Source of the DNA: Actinomyces radicidentis
GTDB taxonomy: Bacteria > Actinomycetota > Actinomycetes > Actinomycetales > Actinomycetaceae
DNA: 64,000 bases
Assembly (NCBI RefSeq): GCF_001553565.1
Contig: NZ_CP014228.1
Coordinates: forward strand, 186,001-250,000
Direction: 5' to 3'
Shown: positions 36,047 through 44,986 of the stretch, piece after piece
How positions within the stretch are numbered: the stretch's first letter is position 1
Layout: each line of letters opens with the position of its first letter
Program-made: the position numbers and the translations under genes
The notes under the pieces: model-generated
What the model saw: the letters and a program-made list of their open reading frames with translations, nothing else
Told to the model about the DNA's origin: nothing
Database searches by the model: none

Positions 36047-36984
36047 TCACTTCTGCGAGCCTCGCATGACGCCGGAGATGACCCAGCGCTGGACGATGAC
36101 GTACACGAGGAACATCGGGGCGATCGCCATGAGGTAGGAGGCGAAGGACACCGGGTAGTTCGTGTTGAACTGCCCCTGGAAGACGTACTGCGCGAGCGGC
36201 AGCGTCGCCTTGGACTGGTCGGTGAGGATGACCAGCGGCAGGAGGAAGTCGTTCCACGCCCACAGGCAGGTGAGGATGCCGACGGTGGCGTTCATGGGCG
36301 ACAGGAGCGGGAAGATCACCTTCCAGAAGATCCCCCAGCGGCTGGCGCCGTCGATGGCGGCGGCCTCCTCGAGCTCCTCCGGGATCGACTTGATGAAGGA
36401 GGTGTACATGAGGATGTTGAAGGCCAGGCCGTAGACCACGTAGAGCAGGATGAGGCCCGCCTCGTTGTCCAGGTGGAGCATGGCCGTCTCCTTGACCACC
36501 GGCAGCATGATGATCGGGAAGGGCACGAAGAGCGCCGCGACGATGTAGTAGTACATCGCCTTGACCCAGCGGCGGTGCATGTTGCGCGCCAGCGCGTAGG
36601 AGACCATCGAGTTGGACAGGATAGTGAAGACGGTCGCGCCGACGGTGATGATCGAGCTGGTGAGGACGCGCTTGGGGTAGGAGGTCATGTCCCAGGCGGT
36701 CTTGAAGTTGTCCAGGCTCCAGGAGTCGGGCAGGCCCCAGCCAGAGGCGGCGAGCTGCTCGGGGTCTTGAAGGCCGTGACGACGGTGAAGTACAGCGGCA
36801 CGAGGATCGTGAGGCTGAGGACGATCGCGAGGAGGGTCGTCCACCAGTTCGTGCCTCCGAAGGTGTGGCGGGAGTGGCGGCGAACCTTGTAGGTGTTCTC
36901 CTCGGCCGGCGGGCGGGCGCCCTCGGCGATGGTGCCGGTGGCGGAGACGGAGGCGTCGGGGGCTGCGGGAGCTGCTGCGGTCAT
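36047..36984 (-). pseudogene. CUT1 sugar permease (MalG type) of importer 2, frameshifted
   Basis: Two overlapping frames together make one complete permease of about 312 residues. The ATG at 36984 starts a basic N-terminus and the first membrane segment, ending in TAFKTP; the sequence then continues one frame over from EQLAASGWGLPDSW to the natural C-terminus GVMRGSQK. The shift maps to the GGGG run at 36761-36764 (plus strand), which looks one base short. The EAA loop (EAAAIDGASRWGIFWKVIFP) is intact. The gene starts six bases after the partner permease stop. Either a homopolymer sequencing error or a recent inactivating mutation explains this; the otherwise perfect conservation favours an error or very recent loss. 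Confidence 0.8.
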
Positions 36985-36990
36985 CGCGGA

Positions 36991-37911
36991 TCAGACCCTT
37001 TCCTGGCTCTGGGTGAAGCGGAGCTGGGCGAAGGACAGGAGCACCACGATGATGAAGTAGATGATGCCGTTCGCCGTCTGGTAGGCGTACTCGCCGCCCT
37101 GGAAGCCGTTCTTGAAGATGAGGTAGGAGATCGACTGGGTCGCCGTGCCCGGGCCGCCCGAGGTGAGGGCGACGATCTGGTCGAAGACGCCCAGGAAGCC
37201 CTTGAAGGACAGGACCATGTTGATGCCGAGGTACGGGATGATGAGCGGCAGGGTCATCGACCAGAGGCGTCGCACGGGGCCGGCGCCGTCGATGGCGGAG
37301 GCCTCGTAGATCTCCTCGGGGACCGTCTGGAGGCCCGCCAGGTAGATGATCGTGTTGTAGGCGACCGCCTGCCACACGCCGACGAGGACGATGGCGAGCC
37401 AGGCGAGGTTCTCGTTGGCGAGCAGCGAGGTGCTCAGCCACTCCCAGCCGAGCCTCTCCCCGATGAGGGGGAGGTTGTTCGTGAAGAGGTAGCTGAAGAT
37501 GTAGGAGACCACCAGCACCGGGAGGATGTACGGGATGAAGAAGATCCCGCGGAAGAAGCTCTGGGCCTTGAGCTTCGAGTTGAGCATGAGCGCGAGGCCC
37601 AGGGAGATGATGTTCGTGAGGATCGAGGCGACGATGGCGTACTTGAAGGTGAAGACGTACGAGCCCCAGATGATGTCGTCCTGGAACAGGTTCTTGTAGT
37701 TCGTCAGGCCGACGAAGTGCCAGTCGCCGTAGCCCTGGAAGTTGGTGAAGGTGTAGAAGAAGCCGGTCAGCAGCGGGATCGTCAGCAGGACGGTGAAGAC
37801 GAGGGCCGCGGGGACGATCATCCACACGTAGGCCTTGTCGATCGGCTTGGGCTTGTTCCCGGCGCTGCGCTCGCGCTCGGCGGTCCGCTTGGCGGCCGTG
37901 GTCGTGGTCAT
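36991..37911 (-). CDS. CUT1 sugar permease (MalF type) of importer 2
   Basis: The 306-residue permease has six membrane segments and the EAA loop EASAIDGAGPVRRLWSMTLP. The conserved ALTSGGPG follows. It is 17 bases from the binding-protein gene and 6 bases from the frameshifted partner, so the three form one operon. No ATPase is encoded. Confidence 0.9.
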   Translation of the reverse strand: MTTTTAAKRTAERERSAGNKPKPIDKAYVWMIVPAALVFTVLLTIPLLTGFFYTFTNFQGYGDWHFVGLTNYKNLFQDDIIWGSYVFTFKYAIVASILTNIISLGLALMLNSKLKAQSFFRGIFFIPYILPVLVVSYIFSYLFTNNLPLIGERLGWEWLSTSLLANENLAWLAIVLVGVWQAVAYNTIIYLAGLQTVPEEIYEASAIDGAGPVRRLWSMTLPLIIPYLGINMVLSFKGFLGVFDQIVALTSGGPGTATQSISYLIFKNGFQGGEYAYQTANGIIYFIIVVLLSFAQLRFTQSQERV

Positions 37912-37928
37912 GGGTTGCCTCCGCGCTC

Positions 37929-39200
37929 TCAGGACGTCTCGTTGATGCGCTTGACGACCTTGTTCCACTGGGTGTCCAGGGTCGTGATGAGCTTGTCGAG
38001 GTCGCCGTCGAAGAAGTACTGCTGGATGTAGGCGTTCAGCGTGATCGCCGGCGGGAAGTTGTGGTCGGAGTAGGTGGCCAGGCGCTCGTCGTCGAAGTAC
38101 TGCTGGAGGCCCTCGAGGGCGGGGTCGGTCGCCGACAGCGTCGTGAGCGTGGGGTAGGCGACCTGCTCGTCGCAGTAGGCCTTCATGTTGGCCTTGTCCA
38201 TGAGGTACTGGAAGAACCTCATGTTCTCCTCGGGGTGCGCCGGGTCGGTGCCCATGGTGAGGGCGACGTCGACGCCGGAGACGACCTTGGTGTCCTTCGC
38301 GTCGTCCGCGGGGGTGGCGAAGGTGCCGAGGTTGATGTCCTTGTTGTAGGACCGGATGGCGGGGATGGCGTAGGTCCCATGCCAGTACATGGCACCCTTG
38401 CCCTGGGCGAAGCCCTGGTTGCCGTCGTTGTAGCCGAGGCCGGCCTTGTTGGAGTTGCCGTACTGATAGGCCTGGTGCATCTTCTCGAAGACGGGGGTGA
38501 GCTCCTTGAAGCTCATGCCGTTACCGATCTCGCGGCGCTTGTCGTACCAGGCGGCGACGCCGTCGGTGAGGAAGTCGCCGGAGAGGGACGAGAAGGCGGG
38601 GGCGCCGGTCCAGTTGTCCTTGGTGGCCCAGTAGAAGGGGTTGATGCCCTGGGCCTGGAGCTCGTCGCAGACCTCGATGAGCTCGGCCCACGTGGTGGGC
38701 GGCTCGACGCCGGCCTTCTCGAAGATGTCCTTGTTGTAGATGATCCCCGAGCCGTTGTCGGCGAAGGCGACGCCGTTGGTCTGGCCGTCCCCGCCGGTGC
38801 CCAGCGTGTTGAGGATGTTCGCCATCGTCGGGTTGACGCCGTCGAGCATGCCGGTGTCCGTGAAGTCGCGGAAGATGCCGGTGCGGGCGAGGGCCCCGTA
38901 GTTGTAGTCGCCGTTGATCGTCATCATGTCGGGCATGTCGCCCTTGACGAGACGGGCGCGCAGCGCGGTGACGTTGTCGGCCTGGAAGTTCTGGGTGACG
39001 ACGACGTCGGGGTTGGCGGCGTTGAAGTCGTCGCAGATCTTGGTGAAGAGGTCGATGGCCTCGCTCTTGAACTGGAAGAGCTCGAGGTGGACCTTGCCGT
39101 CGTCGCCGGATGAGCATCCGGCGAGCGTGCCGCCGGCGGCGGCGAGCGCCGCGATCCCCGCCGAGGTGGCGAGGAAGGAGCGTCTGCTCAGTGCTGTCAT
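37929..39200 (-). CDS. Sugar-binding lipoprotein of importer 2
   Basis: The 423-residue family 1 solute-binding protein has a Tat-type lipoprotein signal (SRRSFLATSAG, lipobox LAGC, Cys29). The mature protein shows the usual alternation of strands and the TTWAELIEVCDELQAQG block. It delivers an unknown sugar to the downstream permeases. The divergent ROK gene is the likely regulator. The ATG at 39200 is the only good start. Confidence 0.88.
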   Translation of the reverse strand: MTALSRRSFLATSAGIAALAAAGGTLAGCSSGDDGKVHLELFQFKSEAIDLFTKICDDFNAANPDVVVTQNFQADNVTALRARLVKGDMPDMMTINGDYNYGALARTGIFRDFTDTGMLDGVNPTMANILNTLGTGGDGQTNGVAFADNGSGIIYNKDIFEKAGVEPPTTWAELIEVCDELQAQGINPFYWATKDNWTGAPAFSSLSGDFLTDGVAAWYDKRREIGNGMSFKELTPVFEKMHQAYQYGNSNKAGLGYNDGNQGFAQGKGAMYWHGTYAIPAIRSYNKDINLGTFATPADDAKDTKVVSGVDVALTMGTDPAHPEENMRFFQYLMDKANMKAYCDEQVAYPTLTTLSATDPALEGLQQYFDDERLATYSDHNFPPAITLNAYIQQYFFDGDLDKLITTLDTQWNKVVKRINETS

Positions 39201-39262
39201 GGGGACTCCCGTGCGTCCTTGCGTGAGGTGGTCGGTCGGCCCGGGGCGGTCGACCGAGAAAT

Positions 39263-39291
39263 ATTTTGCGTCGAAAGAAACGCTTTGGCAA
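39263..39291 (-). promoter_or_regulatory. Promoter and candidate ROK operator of importer 2
   Basis: On the minus strand TTGCCA (39291-39286), a 17-bp spacer and CAAAAT (39268-39263) form a promoter in an unusually A/T-rich patch. The spacer contains the inverted repeat GCGT-N8-ACGC, a plausible site for the divergently encoded ROK repressor. Confidence 0.55.
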
Positions 39292-39331
39292 CTTCCCGGA
39301 CGCGAGGCCTCCGACGGTGCATGATGGCGCG

Positions 39332-40462
39332 GTGCCCGCCCCCGCCTCCCCGTGGACCGACCTCACGGGAACCCAGCGCGAGATCGTCCTCGCCCTCCTG
39401 CGCTCCGGCCGCCTCCCGCGTACCCGGCTCATGGAGATCGTCGGCATCTCGCCGGGCTCCGTCACGCGCCTGACGGCGCCCCTCATCGAGGCCGGGCTGC
39501 TCACCACCTCCACGGAGCGCGTCGCGGGCACGGGACGCCCCCAGTCCCCCCTCGAGCTGCGCGCCGACGCCGAGCACGTCCTCGGTCTCGCCCTGTCGAA
39601 CCGGGCCGTCACCGCCGTCCTCACCGACCTGCGGGCCAGCGTCGTCGCCAGCGGCCGCGTCGAGCTGGCCGAGCACTCCCCGGCCGCTGTCCTCGACGCC
39701 GTCGCGGAGGCGGCCGCCCTCGTGACGGGCGCGCGGCGCCCTGCGTGCACCGGCCTGGCGCTGGGCGGCTCGACCACGGACGGCCGCGTGGTCGACGACG
39801 CCGGCTTCTACGGCTGGCACGGCGTGCCCCTCGCGGCGCTGGTCGAGGAGCGGCTCGGCGTCCCGGCCGTCGTCGGCAACGACCTCGTCGCCCTCACGGG
39901 CCTCGAGGCGTGGTTCGGCGCCGGGGCGGAGAGCGACCGCTTCGCCCTGCTCACCACGGGCGCCGGCATCGGCTACGGCCTCGTCATCGACAGCGAGGTC
40001 GTCACGAGCGCCGACGCCCAGCTCGGCCTCATCTCCAACGTCCCCGTCCCCGACGGCGCCCGCCCGCCCCACGCGGCACCGGCCATGGAGTGCCTCACGA
40101 GCGCGGCCCTCGAGCGCGCTTGGAAGGCCGAGGTCCGCGAGCGCGCCAGCGCCCACCGGGTCGTGGAGCTCGCCGAGGGCGGCGACGCCGTCGCCGTCGC
40201 CGTGTGCGCCTCCTTCGCGCGACGCCTGGGTCGCCTCATAGGGATGGTCGCCGCCCTCACGCTCACCGAGGAGGTCGTCGTCGCCGGAGAGCGGGCCGAC
40301 CTCGCCGCGCTGCTCGAGGACCAGGTCATGGTGGGCGTCTCCGCCGTGCGCCGGCCGAGCGCCCGGCAGCTGCGCGTCACCGTCCGCGAGCACGACCGCG
40401 TCGAGTGGGCGCGTGGCGCCGCCGTCCTGGCCCTGCGGGAGAGGGTCGCCGGGAGGCTCTGA
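39332..40462 (+). CDS. ROK-family transcriptional regulator
   Basis: The 376-residue protein has an N-terminal winged helix-turn-helix (about residues 10-65; REIVLALLRSGRLPRTRLMEIVGISPGSVTRLTAPLIEAGLL) shortened here by naming only its edges, and a sugar-kinase-like domain with GVPAVVGNDLVALTGLEAWFG. The cysteine-rich ROK zinc motif is absent, as in regulators without kinase activity. The GTG at 39332 is preceded by CATGAT six bases upstream, so it may be leaderless. It is divergent from importer 2 and, before the IS came in, stood 29 bp upstream of the GH31 gene. Confidence 0.88.
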   Translation: MPAPASPWTDLTGTQREIVLALLRSGRLPRTRLMEIVGISPGSVTRLTAPLIEAGLLTTSTERVAGTGRPQSPLELRADAEHVLGLALSNRAVTAVLTDLRASVVASGRVELAEHSPAAVLDAVAEAAALVTGARRPACTGLALGGSTTDGRVVDDAGFYGWHGVPLAALVEERLGVPAVVGNDLVALTGLEAWFGAGAESDRFALLTTGAGIGYGLVIDSEVVTSADAQLGLISNVPVPDGARPPHAAPAMECLTSAALERAWKAEVRERASAHRVVELAEGGDAVAVAVCASFARRLGRLIGMVAALTLTEEVVVAGERADLAALLEDQVMVGVSAVRRPSARQLRVTVREHDRVEWARGAAVLALRERVAGRL

Positions 40463-40476
40463 GAACGTCGTGCGCC

Positions 40477-40482
40477 GCTAGG
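40477..40482. repeat. Target site duplication, left copy
   Basis: GCTAGG directly precedes the left IS end and is repeated at 41586-41591. It supplies the TAG stop codon of the transposase on the minus strand. Confidence 0.85.
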
Positions 40483-41461
40483 TGTACTGATCGGGGAGGT
40501 TGGTCAACCTCGTGATCGGTGGGAGGGCGCCGGTGGCGGTGTGGGGGCGGTGGTGATTGTAGAAGTGGGTCCATGCCGGCAGTGCGGCGCGGCGCTCGGC
40601 CTCACTGGCGTAGTGGCGGGAGTAGGCCCACCCATCAGCCAGGGTCCTGTGGTACCGCTCGATCTTCCCGTTGGTCTGAGGCCGGTAGGGCCTGGTGTAG
40701 CGGGCCTTGACCCCCAGGCGCTCGCAGGCCTGGGTCCAGGCCCGTGACCTGTAGGCGGCCCCGTTGTCGGACAGCACCCGCTGAACGACCACCCCGCGGG
40801 CGGCGAACCACGCCACCGCCCGCTGCAGGACACCCACAGCGGTGGCAGCCTTCTCGTCGTCGTGGACCTCGGAGTAGACCACGCGCGAGTGGTCATCGAG
40901 CACGGAGTGGACGTAGGCCCACCCCAGACGAGGCTGACCGTGCCTGCGCCTGGCGCCGTCGGTGGTCTGGCGGTTGTGGTCACCCTGGGTGCGTCCCACG
41001 TACCTCCAGCCACCGCCGTCGGGGATGTTGCCGACCTTCTTGACGTCGACGTGGACCAGGGAACCGGGGCTCTCGTGCTCGTAGCGGCGTACGACCTGCC
41101 CGGTGGCGCGGTCGAGGTAGGAGAGGCGGTTCAGCCTGGCCGTGTTGAGGATGCGGTGCACCGTCGAGGGTGCGATGCCGGTGCGGGCGGCGAGCTGGAC
41201 GGGGCCCTCCCGCAGGCGGCTGCGCAGGCTGACGACCCGGCGTACCACGGTGGTGGGGGTGCGGTTGGGGCTGGAGTGGGGGCGGCTGGAGCGGTCGGTC
41301 ATCGCCTCCCCGGCGCGGTAGCGGTCCACCCAGCGTTTGACGGTGGGCCATGAGCATTGGAATCGGGCGGCGACCTCGCTGATGGGGTAGCCCTCCTCAA
41401 CGACAAGGCGGGCCACCCGCTGCCGGGCGCGTGGGGTCAGGGCTGCGTTAGCGTGGGACAT
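40478..41461 (-). CDS. IS481-like transposase
   Basis: The 327-residue transposase has an N-terminal helix-turn-helix (VARLVVEEGYPISEVAARF) and an rve/DDE domain with VDVKKVG, SDNGAAYRS and TNGKIERYHRT holding the three acidic residues. The ATG at 41461 is inside the element. The reading frame runs through the left inverted repeat; its last codon (ACC) is split by the IS end, and the TAG stop at 40480-40478 lies in the target duplication. The gene looks intact and the element is probably recent. Confidence 0.92.
   Translation of the reverse strand: MSHANAALTPRARQRVARLVVEEGYPISEVAARFQCSWPTVKRWVDRYRAGEAMTDRSSRPHSSPNRTPTTVVRRVVSLRSRLREGPVQLAARTGIAPSTVHRILNTARLNRLSYLDRATGQVVRRYEHESPGSLVHVDVKKVGNIPDGGGWRYVGRTQGDHNRQTTDGARRRHGQPRLGWAYVHSVLDDHSRVVYSEVHDDEKAATAVGVLQRAVAWFAARGVVVQRVLSDNGAAYRSRAWTQACERLGVKARYTRPYRPQTNGKIERYHRTLADGWAYSRHYASEAERRAALPAWTHFYNHHRPHTATGALPPITRLTNLPDQYT
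40483..40504. repeat. Left terminal inverted repeat of the IS
   Basis: 22 bases beginning TGTACTGATCGGGG; perfectly complementary to 41564-41585. Confidence 0.95.
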
Positions 41462-41563
41462 GAGGAGAGCACCTCTCGTACTGCTCGGTGAGACTGTCGC
41501 AAGCCCCACCCTGCCAGCACCCGGTGCTCTCCTCACCTCATACAAGCCGATCGCAGTCCTTCA

Positions 41564-41585
41564 ACCAACCTCCCCGATCAGTACA
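41564..41585. repeat. Right terminal inverted repeat of the IS
   Basis: 22 bases ending in CCCCGATCAGTACA; perfectly complementary to 40483-40504. Confidence 0.95.
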
Positions 41586-41591
41586 GCTAGG
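41586..41591. repeat. Target site duplication, right copy
   Basis: GCTAGG, identical to 40477-40482. It overlaps the likely GH31 -10 box TAGGCT at 41588-41593. Confidence 0.85.
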
Positions 41592-41593
41592 CT
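41588..41593 (+). promoter_or_regulatory. -10 box of the GH31 gene, next to the IS end
   Basis: TAGGCT ends seven bases before the ATG at 41601, and no ribosome binding site is visible, so a leaderless transcript is likely. The IS has replaced whatever stood in the -35 position. Confidence 0.4.
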
Positions 41594-41600
41594 TTGCCCC

Positions 41601-44123
41601 ATGGCCTCTCCACTGTCGAACGCCGCCTCCGAGCCCCGCCTCGCACCCGCTCCCGCCGACGCCGTCGTCACGGGCCCCGGGTACCGCTTCACGGTCCTCA
41701 CGGACCGTCTCATCCGCATGGAGTCCGCCGCCGACGACCGTTTCGTCGACGCCGCGACCCAGCTCGTCGTCAACCGCGACCTCGGCCCCGTGCCCGACTT
41801 CCAGGTGCTGCGCGGCGAGGACCGGGTGGAGATCACCACCGAGCACCTGCACCTCGCGTACCAACCCTCCCGCGGCTTCTCCCGCTCCGGCCTCCAGGTC
41901 AGCCTGCGCACCGGCGTGCTCAACCCGCACGGCGGCACGTGGCACCACGGCGACGTCTGGGACCCTGCGGAGAAGTTCCCCTCCAACCTGGGCGGGACGG
42001 CCCGCACTCTCGACGAGGCCGACGGCCGTATCTCCCTCGCCCCGGGGCTGCTCGCGATGCACGGCATCGCCGTCCTCGACGACTCCGGCTCGCTCCTCGT
42101 CGACGAGGACGAGTGGGTCCGTCCCCGCCCCGGGACGAGCCCCGTGGACGGCTCGACGCCGGACGAGGACCTCTACCTCTTCGGCTACGGCCAGGACTAC
42201 CACGGCGCCCTGCGCGACTTCTTCGCCCTCACCGGCCCGACGCCGCTCATCCCCCGGGCGCTGCTCGGCAACTGGTGGAGCCGGTACCACGCCTACACCG
42301 CCGACGAGTACCTCGAGCTCATGGACCGCTTCGCCGAGGAGGGTCTTCCCTTCTCGGTGGCCGTCATCGACATGGACTGGCACCTGGTCGACATCGACCC
42401 CGCCATCGGCAACGGCTGGACCGGCTACACCTGGGACCGCAAGCTCTTCCCGGAGCCCAAGGCCTTCCTCGACGGCCTCCACCAGCGTGGCATGGAAGCG
42501 TCCCTCAACCTCCACCCCGCCTCCGGCGTCCGCCGCCACGAGGAGGCCTACGGGCCGATGATGCGGGCACTGGGCCGCGACCCGCGCTCGGGCGAGGAGA
42601 TCCCCTTCAACATCGGCGACAAGGAGTTCACGGCCGCCTACCTCGAGCACGCCCACCACCCGCTCGAGGACGAGGGAGTCGACTTCTGGTGGCTCGACTG
42701 GCAGCAGGGCGGTACCACGGACATCCCCGGCCTGGACCCGCTGTGGATGCTCAACCACGTCCACTACCTCGACGCGGGCCGCGAGCGCACCCGTACCACC
42801 GCGGACGGCGGCACGGAGACCTACCGGCGCCGGCCGGTCACCTTCTCCCGCTTCGCCGACGCCTCGAGCCACCGCACACCGGTCGGCTTCTCCGGGGACA
42901 CGATCGTCACGTGGGACTCCCTGCGTTTCCAGCCGGAGTTCACGTCCACGGCCGCAAACATCGGCTACTACTGGTGGTCCAACGACATCGGCGGCCACAT
43001 GTTCGGCGTCAAGGACTCCGAGCTTGCAGCCCGGTGGGCGCAGCTGGGCTGCTTCTCGCCGATCAATCGGTTGCACTCCTCGAAGTCGCCCTTCAACTCC
43101 AAGGAGCCGTGGCGCTACTCGCGCGACGCCAGGGCGACGATGGAGGCGCACCTGCGTCTGCGCCACCGGCTCGTGCCGTACCTCTACACGTGGTCCCGCC
43201 GGGCGCACTCCGAGGGCATCGGCCCGGTTCGCCCCGTCTACCACGACCACCCGCAGCAGCTCGGCGCCTACGGCCACCGCACCGAGTTCCTCTTCGGCGA
43301 CCTGCTCGTCGTGCCCGTCACCCACCAGGGGAACCGGGCGAGCGGCCTCGCACGGGAGGACGCCTGGCTCCCGCGCGGGACCTGGTTCGACCTGGCGACC
43401 GGACGTCGCTACGCCGTGCCCGCCGAGGGCGGCAGCGAGGTGAGCCTGTCGCGCCCGCTGGACCAGATCCCGGTCCTCGCCCGCGCAGGGTCGATCATCA
43501 CGGTGGCGGACGACCTCTCCGAGGCGGCGGGATCGAACCCGCGGTCCCTCGGCCTCGTCATCGTGCCGGGAGCCGACGGGTCCGCCGTCCTCGAGGAGGA
43601 CGACGGCTCGGCCGAGCCCGGTGACGAGAGCGTCGTCCGGACCCGCTTCTCCCTCGCCTGGGACGACGAGGCGGGTGCCGCCTCCCTCGAGATCAGTCAG
43701 GAGGGCGCCGACGGCGTCGTCCCGGCCGAGCGCGAGGTGGCCCTCCACCTGCTCTCCGTCGGCGGGACCGGCGACGGCGCCGAGGCCGCTGTCTCGGGGG
43801 CCGGCTCGACCGGCGACCGGGCACGGGTCTCGCGCCGCGAGGCCGACGGCTTCACCCTGGGCAAGGGCCTGGACGTGAGCCTCGGGACCGTCCGGCTGGG
43901 CGACGGTCCGGTGCGCGTCGACCTCACGGGGGTGCGCACCCGGACGCCCGCCCTCCGGGACGAGGCGTTCCGGATCCTGGAACCCGTCGAGGTCGAGTAC
44001 CTCGCCAAGGACCGCGCGTGGGAGGCCATCTCCTCGGGGCTGCGCGGTGGGGCGCTTCTGGGCGCCCTGCGCGCCTGCGGTCTGCCGGACGAGGTCCTCG
44101 CCGCCGTCGCGGAGATCGCCTGA
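41601..44123 (+). CDS. GH31 alpha-glucosidase/alpha-xylosidase-type enzyme
   Basis: The 840-residue cytoplasmic protein has the GH31 order: N-terminal beta-sandwich (galactose-mutarotase-like), barrel and distal beta domains. The nucleophile is Asp366 in WWLDWQQGG and the acid/base Asp433 in GFSGDTIVTW. The WLDWQQG version of the signature differs from the common WIDMNE, so the substrate may not be a maltose-type sugar; this cannot be decided by reading. The ATG at 41601 was chosen because the frame upstream belongs to the IS. An SDR gene follows after 11 bases. Confidence 0.9.
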   Translation: MASPLSNAASEPRLAPAPADAVVTGPGYRFTVLTDRLIRMESAADDRFVDAATQLVVNRDLGPVPDFQVLRGEDRVEITTEHLHLAYQPSRGFSRSGLQVSLRTGVLNPHGGTWHHGDVWDPAEKFPSNLGGTARTLDEADGRISLAPGLLAMHGIAVLDDSGSLLVDEDEWVRPRPGTSPVDGSTPDEDLYLFGYGQDYHGALRDFFALTGPTPLIPRALLGNWWSRYHAYTADEYLELMDRFAEEGLPFSVAVIDMDWHLVDIDPAIGNGWTGYTWDRKLFPEPKAFLDGLHQRGMEASLNLHPASGVRRHEEAYGPMMRALGRDPRSGEEIPFNIGDKEFTAAYLEHAHHPLEDEGVDFWWLDWQQGGTTDIPGLDPLWMLNHVHYLDAGRERTRTTADGGTETYRRRPVTFSRFADASSHRTPVGFSGDTIVTWDSLRFQPEFTSTAANIGYYWWSNDIGGHMFGVKDSELAARWAQLGCFSPINRLHSSKSPFNSKEPWRYSRDARATMEAHLRLRHRLVPYLYTWSRRAHSEGIGPVRPVYHDHPQQLGAYGHRTEFLFGDLLVVPVTHQGNRASGLAREDAWLPRGTWFDLATGRRYAVPAEGGSEVSLSRPLDQIPVLARAGSIITVADDLSEAAGSNPRSLGLVIVPGADGSAVLEEDDGSAEPGDESVVRTRFSLAWDDEAGAASLEISQEGADGVVPAEREVALHLLSVGGTGDGAEAAVSGAGSTGDRARVSRREADGFTLGKGLDVSLGTVRLGDGPVRVDLTGVRTRTPALRDEAFRILEPVEVEYLAKDRAWEAISSGLRGGALLGALRACGLPDEVLAAVAEIA

Positions 44124-44134
44124 GGGCCCCTGAC

Positions 44135-44959
44135 GTGAGCGCACCCGAGCACACGGCCACCGACTGCGAGCATCCCCTGCGGGGCCGGCGGGTCCTCGTC
44201 ACCGGCGTCAGCCGAAGGCGGGGCATCGGCTACGCGATCGCCTGCCGCGCAGCCGGGCTCGGGGCATCCGTCGCCCTGCACCACTTCGCGCCGCACGACG
44301 CGGAGCAGCCCTGGGGCGCGGACGACCTCACTGCCGTGGTCGAGGGGGTGCGCTCACACCTGATCCCCGACGCGGCCCTCGTCGAGGTGAGTGCCGACCT
44401 CGCCGACGCCGCCGAGCCCCGGAGGGTCGTCGAAGCGGCGGCCGAGGGGCTCGGTGGCCTCGACGGGCTCGTCTGCAACCACGCGGCCTCCGGTCACGAC
44501 GGCCGGCTCGAGGAGATCGAGCCGGAGGATCTCGACCTGCACTGGCGGGTCAACGCCCGCGCCTCCCTCCTCCTCGTCCAGGCCTTCGCCGAGGTCTTCC
44601 AGCGCCCAGACGCACCCGATCTCACCGGTTCGGCAGTGCTCATGACCTCGGGACAGGGGTTGGGGCCGATGCCGGAGGAGATCGCCTACTGCACTTCCAA
44701 GGCCGCGCTCTCCGGCATGACGCCCAGTCTCGCGGACGGGCTGGCCGACCGCGGGATCCGGCTCAACACCGTCAACCCCGGACCGGTGGACACCGGATAC
44801 ATGGACGACGCGCTCCGGGAGGACGTGCGCGCCGCCTTCCCCGCGGGTCGGCTGAGCACGCCCGAGGACCCGGCCCGTCTCATCTGCTGGCTGCTGTCCG
44901 ACGAGGCCCGCTGGGTGACCGGCCAGGTCATCAGCACCGAGGGGGGCTTTCGCCGTTGA
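44135..44959 (+). CDS. Short-chain dehydrogenase/reductase
   Basis: The 274-residue classical SDR carries the cofactor motif TGVSRRRGIG, a CNHAASG motif in place of NNAG, and the catalytic AYCTSK with Ser in LMTSGQG. The arginines in the cofactor loop could favour NADP. The GTG at 44135 lies 11 bases after the GH31 stop, so the two genes are cotranscribed and the enzyme may oxidise or reduce a sugar product. The true substrate is unknown. Confidence 0.85.
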   Translation: MSAPEHTATDCEHPLRGRRVLVTGVSRRRGIGYAIACRAAGLGASVALHHFAPHDAEQPWGADDLTAVVEGVRSHLIPDAALVEVSADLADAAEPRRVVEAAAEGLGGLDGLVCNHAASGHDGRLEEIEPEDLDLHWRVNARASLLLVQAFAEVFQRPDAPDLTGSAVLMTSGQGLGPMPEEIAYCTSKAALSGMTPSLADGLADRGIRLNTVNPGPVDTGYMDDALREDVRAAFPAGRLSTPEDPARLICWLLSDEARWVTGQVISTEGGFRR

Positions 44960-44986
44960 GCCGGACGCCCACCCGCAGGCTCTGGC

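Larger units (their letters stand above)
40483..41585 (-). mobile_element. Insertion sequence, IS481-like, 1103 bp, complete
   Basis: Perfect 22-bp terminal inverted repeats (40483-40504 and 41564-41585) start with TGT and end with ACA, as in the IS481 family, and a 6-bp direct repeat GCTAGG flanks the element. It carries one intact transposase. Removing it and one GCTAGG copy places the ROK stop codon 29 bp before the GH31 start codon. Confidence 0.95.

Noticed and set aside
40483-41585. Composite transposon carrying the sugar genes
   Set aside because: Only one IS copy with its own target duplication is present; no second copy flanks the region.
41460-41600. An upstream extension of the GH31 gene by 47 codons into the IS
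   Set aside because: These codons belong to the insertion sequence and its inverted repeat; the conserved protein starts after 41601.
43024-43029. A CTTGCAG heptamer within the GH31 gene as a second regulator site
   Set aside because: It is a single half-site deep in coding sequence and not palindromic.
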